Source: Stratiolaelaps scimitus
Lineage: Eukaryota; Arthropoda; Arachnida; Mesostigmata; Laelapidae
Direction: 5' to 3'
DNA: 64,000 nucleotides
NCBI GenBank assembly: GCA_019614645.1
Contig: JABWDB010000004.1
Coordinates: 2,604,001-2,668,000, forward strand
Position numbers and translations under genes: made by a program. Below are positions 61,111 to 64,000 of the stretch, piece after piece; the stretch's first letter is position 1; each line of letters starts with the position of its first letter. The notes under the pieces were generated by a model. That model did no database searches and was not told the origin of the DNA. It worked only from the letters and a program-made list of their open reading frames with translations.

Positions 61111-61400
61111 ATTGACTGAAACAGTTAACAGGGCAACCCAGCAAACTAAGCAAATATATTGACAGCAAACGGCCGTGCAGAGGTAAAGAGCGGCGCAGAT
61201 TGATATTGCAACCTGGCAACGCTTGGACCCATGTTGTTTTGGCGACTCGCCGTATGATAATCGATCTTCTCTGGGAAATTCTCTGTCACCCAGCATATTA
61301 CCCAGATATTTCTCCATCAGATTACCACCTTTTGAGACCTATCGGGTACGGCCGCAGAGATCCGAAATTAGCTGGATGGGTGGATCGCCTCCCATGACGA

Positions 61401-62740
61401 GATGTTTCCCTGTCCCGGAATCCATATACTGACTAATAGATAGATGAATCAAGCAAGGGTCGTTATATTCATTAAGATGCATCCATTCTTTGAAAAGATA
61501 CAGCAATTCGAACCCCGGCTCATAGTCTACAGTAGCTCATTTAGCGGATCTGAACTAAATACACGTTGTAAACGCAAAATCTTCCGAGTCAGTGTATGTG
61601 TGTGTGTGTGTGTTGTTGAAGACTCCTAAAGTTCTTCAGTGCAGGGTCACGACCACTGCTCCTGTACGTAATGTAATTGTCGTGTTCGTGCTGTGTTAGT
61701 ATCTGATATTCGTTACCAGGTTCATTAATGAGAGTTCTCTCTCTCTCTCGCCGGCTTACGTTCCCCTATCCCGCACCATTTGTTCTGAATGGAAAAATTA
61801 TAGTTCAGGTCAATAAGAGACAGAGCTCTTTGTATGTTCAGTAGACCCATTGTCTTGGTATGACAAGCAGACTGGAGTGGAGTTGCTGGCCTGAGCTGAA
61901 GCGCACTGGAAAGGGTATAAATGCTGTTCAATGCTCAATGAGTGTGGCGACGCGTGGTACGGCTATTTCTATGGTACAGACTGCTAGAGCGGCTGCTGCT
62001 GCTACTGCTGATGGGTTACATAACCCAGAAGAAGCGGCCTTGTCCGCATTGTTGTTGGCCGAGAACGGTCGTGTCCATTCGGCGAGTTGAGGAGGCATCT
62101 CCGGCCTTGACTCCGACAGCGGCGGCAACAACAACAACAACAACACGATGTATCGAGTAATCACCGCAATAGCAAAACAATTCGCGCTAACAAGAACATT
62201 GGAAAGCGCTCCAACCGCAACAATAACAACGGGATAACAAGGGGAGTCAAGGTGAATCGAATAGAATTTGCCATTAACCGTCTCTCTCTCTCTCTCTCTC
62301 TCTGCTACCACGATTGGTGGACGCAGAGAGATAGAGAGAAAACGCTTTTTTTGTTTGTGCGTGCAGCAAAAAACGTGTGGGGTAAATAGTCGTCGATTGA
62401 AAACCGTGGGCCATCGATGAAGCTGCCTCATGTGTGCGATGTCTAGCTAGGCTATCCTTGTGACAGACCTAGCAAATGATGCGTCATGTCGATATTTCTC
62501 GTAGTAATGCCATCATACGGATGAGTGCCTAGAAATGTCTGATGGGACAAGGGCCGAAGGGGGACATGGTGGCCGCCGAAAGCCAAAGTCCTTTAAGAAA
62601 AAAGAGACTGAGCCCAGCATGTGTCTTCACAAAAGTGCCGGCACACACCTGACCTTTTTATGTTTGTTGATTGGCTGCAATCTACAAGCATAAAGGTAGA
62701 GATGGCAAGGTGACCTGCGGACGCCGAGGCCAACCTTAGA
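61401..62740. other. No gene seen; CAA and (TC)n repeats
   Basis: (GT)n lies near 61,595-61,612, (CAA)n at 62,120-62,146 and (TC)n at 62,281-62,302, in a patch that is CpG-rich around 61,930-62,230. A minus-strand frame of 167 codons across these repeats has no recognisable domain. Confidence 0.45.
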
Positions 62741-62741
62741 A

Positions 62742-63600
<859 letters not shown>

Positions 63601-63601
63601 A

Positions 63602-63949
63602 CAGGGTGTTCGAAAGGTCAACTAACCCTATGACGTTCAAAAAAGTTAAAGAGTCATAGAGACCCCGCGAGAACCTGTATTGGAAAAATAAAGTGAACCC
63701 TTTTGAACCGGTAAAAATCCCCATTGTAACAACAGAGAGTGTAGAGGCTTCCAAACGAAATTCGGCCCACCATAGTGTTTCGCCACTTTGTGGCCGCGTG
63801 ACTCAAGCCAACTGTATTGCATGATTTTTCAAACGCATTCAAAAACAATGTGTTTCTTTTTAAACGCTTCACATGATCTCTCTATGGCTCGTTGAGTAAT
63901 GTATATCCATGAACACTGCATACGGTTGCGTGACTTCCCAAACACCCGG
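63602..63949. mobile_element. 348-bp MITE-like element with mariner-type ends
   Basis: The left end CAGGGTGTTCGAAAGGTCAA and the reverse complement of the right end, CCGGGTGTTTGGGAAGTCAC, form imperfect inverted repeats (23 of 34 positions match). Both ends are flanked by TA (63,600-63,601 and 63,950-63,951), the mariner target. There is no transposase. Minus-strand short frames inside carry no known domain. Confidence 0.6.
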
Positions 63950-64000
63950 TATATGCGTGGTCCAACTGCTCAAATATAACATGAGTGATTTGGAGAACAA

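Larger units (their letters stand above)
60648..61400 (+). pseudogene. Mariner transposon relic, transposase broken and split by a SINE
   Basis: A mariner-like terminus TTGGTGCATAAGTAATTTCC begins at 60,648. A plus-strand frame then has V-K-W-I-L-Y-D-N-F and W-L-D-P-G (about 60,760-60,815) and A-L-Y-Y-E-L-I-E-L (about 60,870). After an insertion the sequence continues with T-E-T-V-N (about 61,118), I-L-Q-P-G-N-A-W-T-H-V (about 61,205) and H-P-A-Y-Y-P-D-I-S-P-S-D-Y-H-L-L (about 61,290-61,335). This matches the C-terminal catalytic half of mariner transposases, including the D34D region. The second Asp (usually D-N-A-R-P-H) is Gly here. The N-terminal half is missing and no 3' inverted repeat was found. 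Confidence 0.88.

Noticed and set aside
61928..62431. 167-codon minus-strand frame
   Set aside because: It crosses (TC)n and (CAA)n repeats and shows no motif, domain or splice context.

Overview
This is eukaryotic nuclear DNA, most likely from an arthropod. The support is a six-exon cytochrome P450 of the animal CYP2-clan type with short GT-AG introns, two animal-type glutamate transporter (EAAT/SLC1) genes, tRNA-headed SINEs, mariner/Tc1 and R1/Jockey-like LINE relics, and many (TA)n and trinucleotide microsatellites. A chelicerate, perhaps a parasitiform mite, is my guess; nothing in the window proves it.

Positions 1 to about 22,200 are an imperfect tandem duplication with a unit of about 12 kb. 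Each unit reads promoter-like block, P450 on the plus strand, convergent intronless EAAT on the minus strand, spacer. In unit 1 the P450 (exons 3-6 inside the window) is broken by a 129-bp deletion over the exon 3 acceptor and a 41-bp frameshifting deletion in exon 4. In unit 2 all six exons (10,466-14,472) join in frame to a 506-residue protein with the usual P450 landmarks. Both EAAT copies (5,561-7,147 and 16,886-18,469) are intact at 528 and 527 residues. Because the two units can be aligned, several mobile insertions have a matching empty site in the other unit and can be placed after the duplication: a SINE at 15.7 kb and a roughly 56-bp mini-retroposon at 12.07 kb. A block of about 390 bp in front of the intact P450 recurs at 21.83-22.21 kb, where no P450 follows.

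From about 22.2 kb to the end I find no convincing protein-coding exon. The stretch holds SINEs, a broken R1-like LINE tail, a 234-bp near-perfect inverted repeat, a mariner relic split by a second SINE type, a 348-bp MITE-like element, and CpG- and trinucleotide-rich patches. Those patches (24.6-25.5, 32.7-36.3, 38.4-39.0, 45.7-46.9, 56.5-58.7 and 61.9-62.4 kb) look like promoter, UTR or low-complexity sequence. The region could be intergenic or one very long intron.

The most unusual item is a family of roughly 50-56-bp insertions. Three clear copies and one weaker copy share a core, and the three clear ones have 15-16-bp target-site duplications. They look like retroposed copies of a very short, fixed-length sequence.
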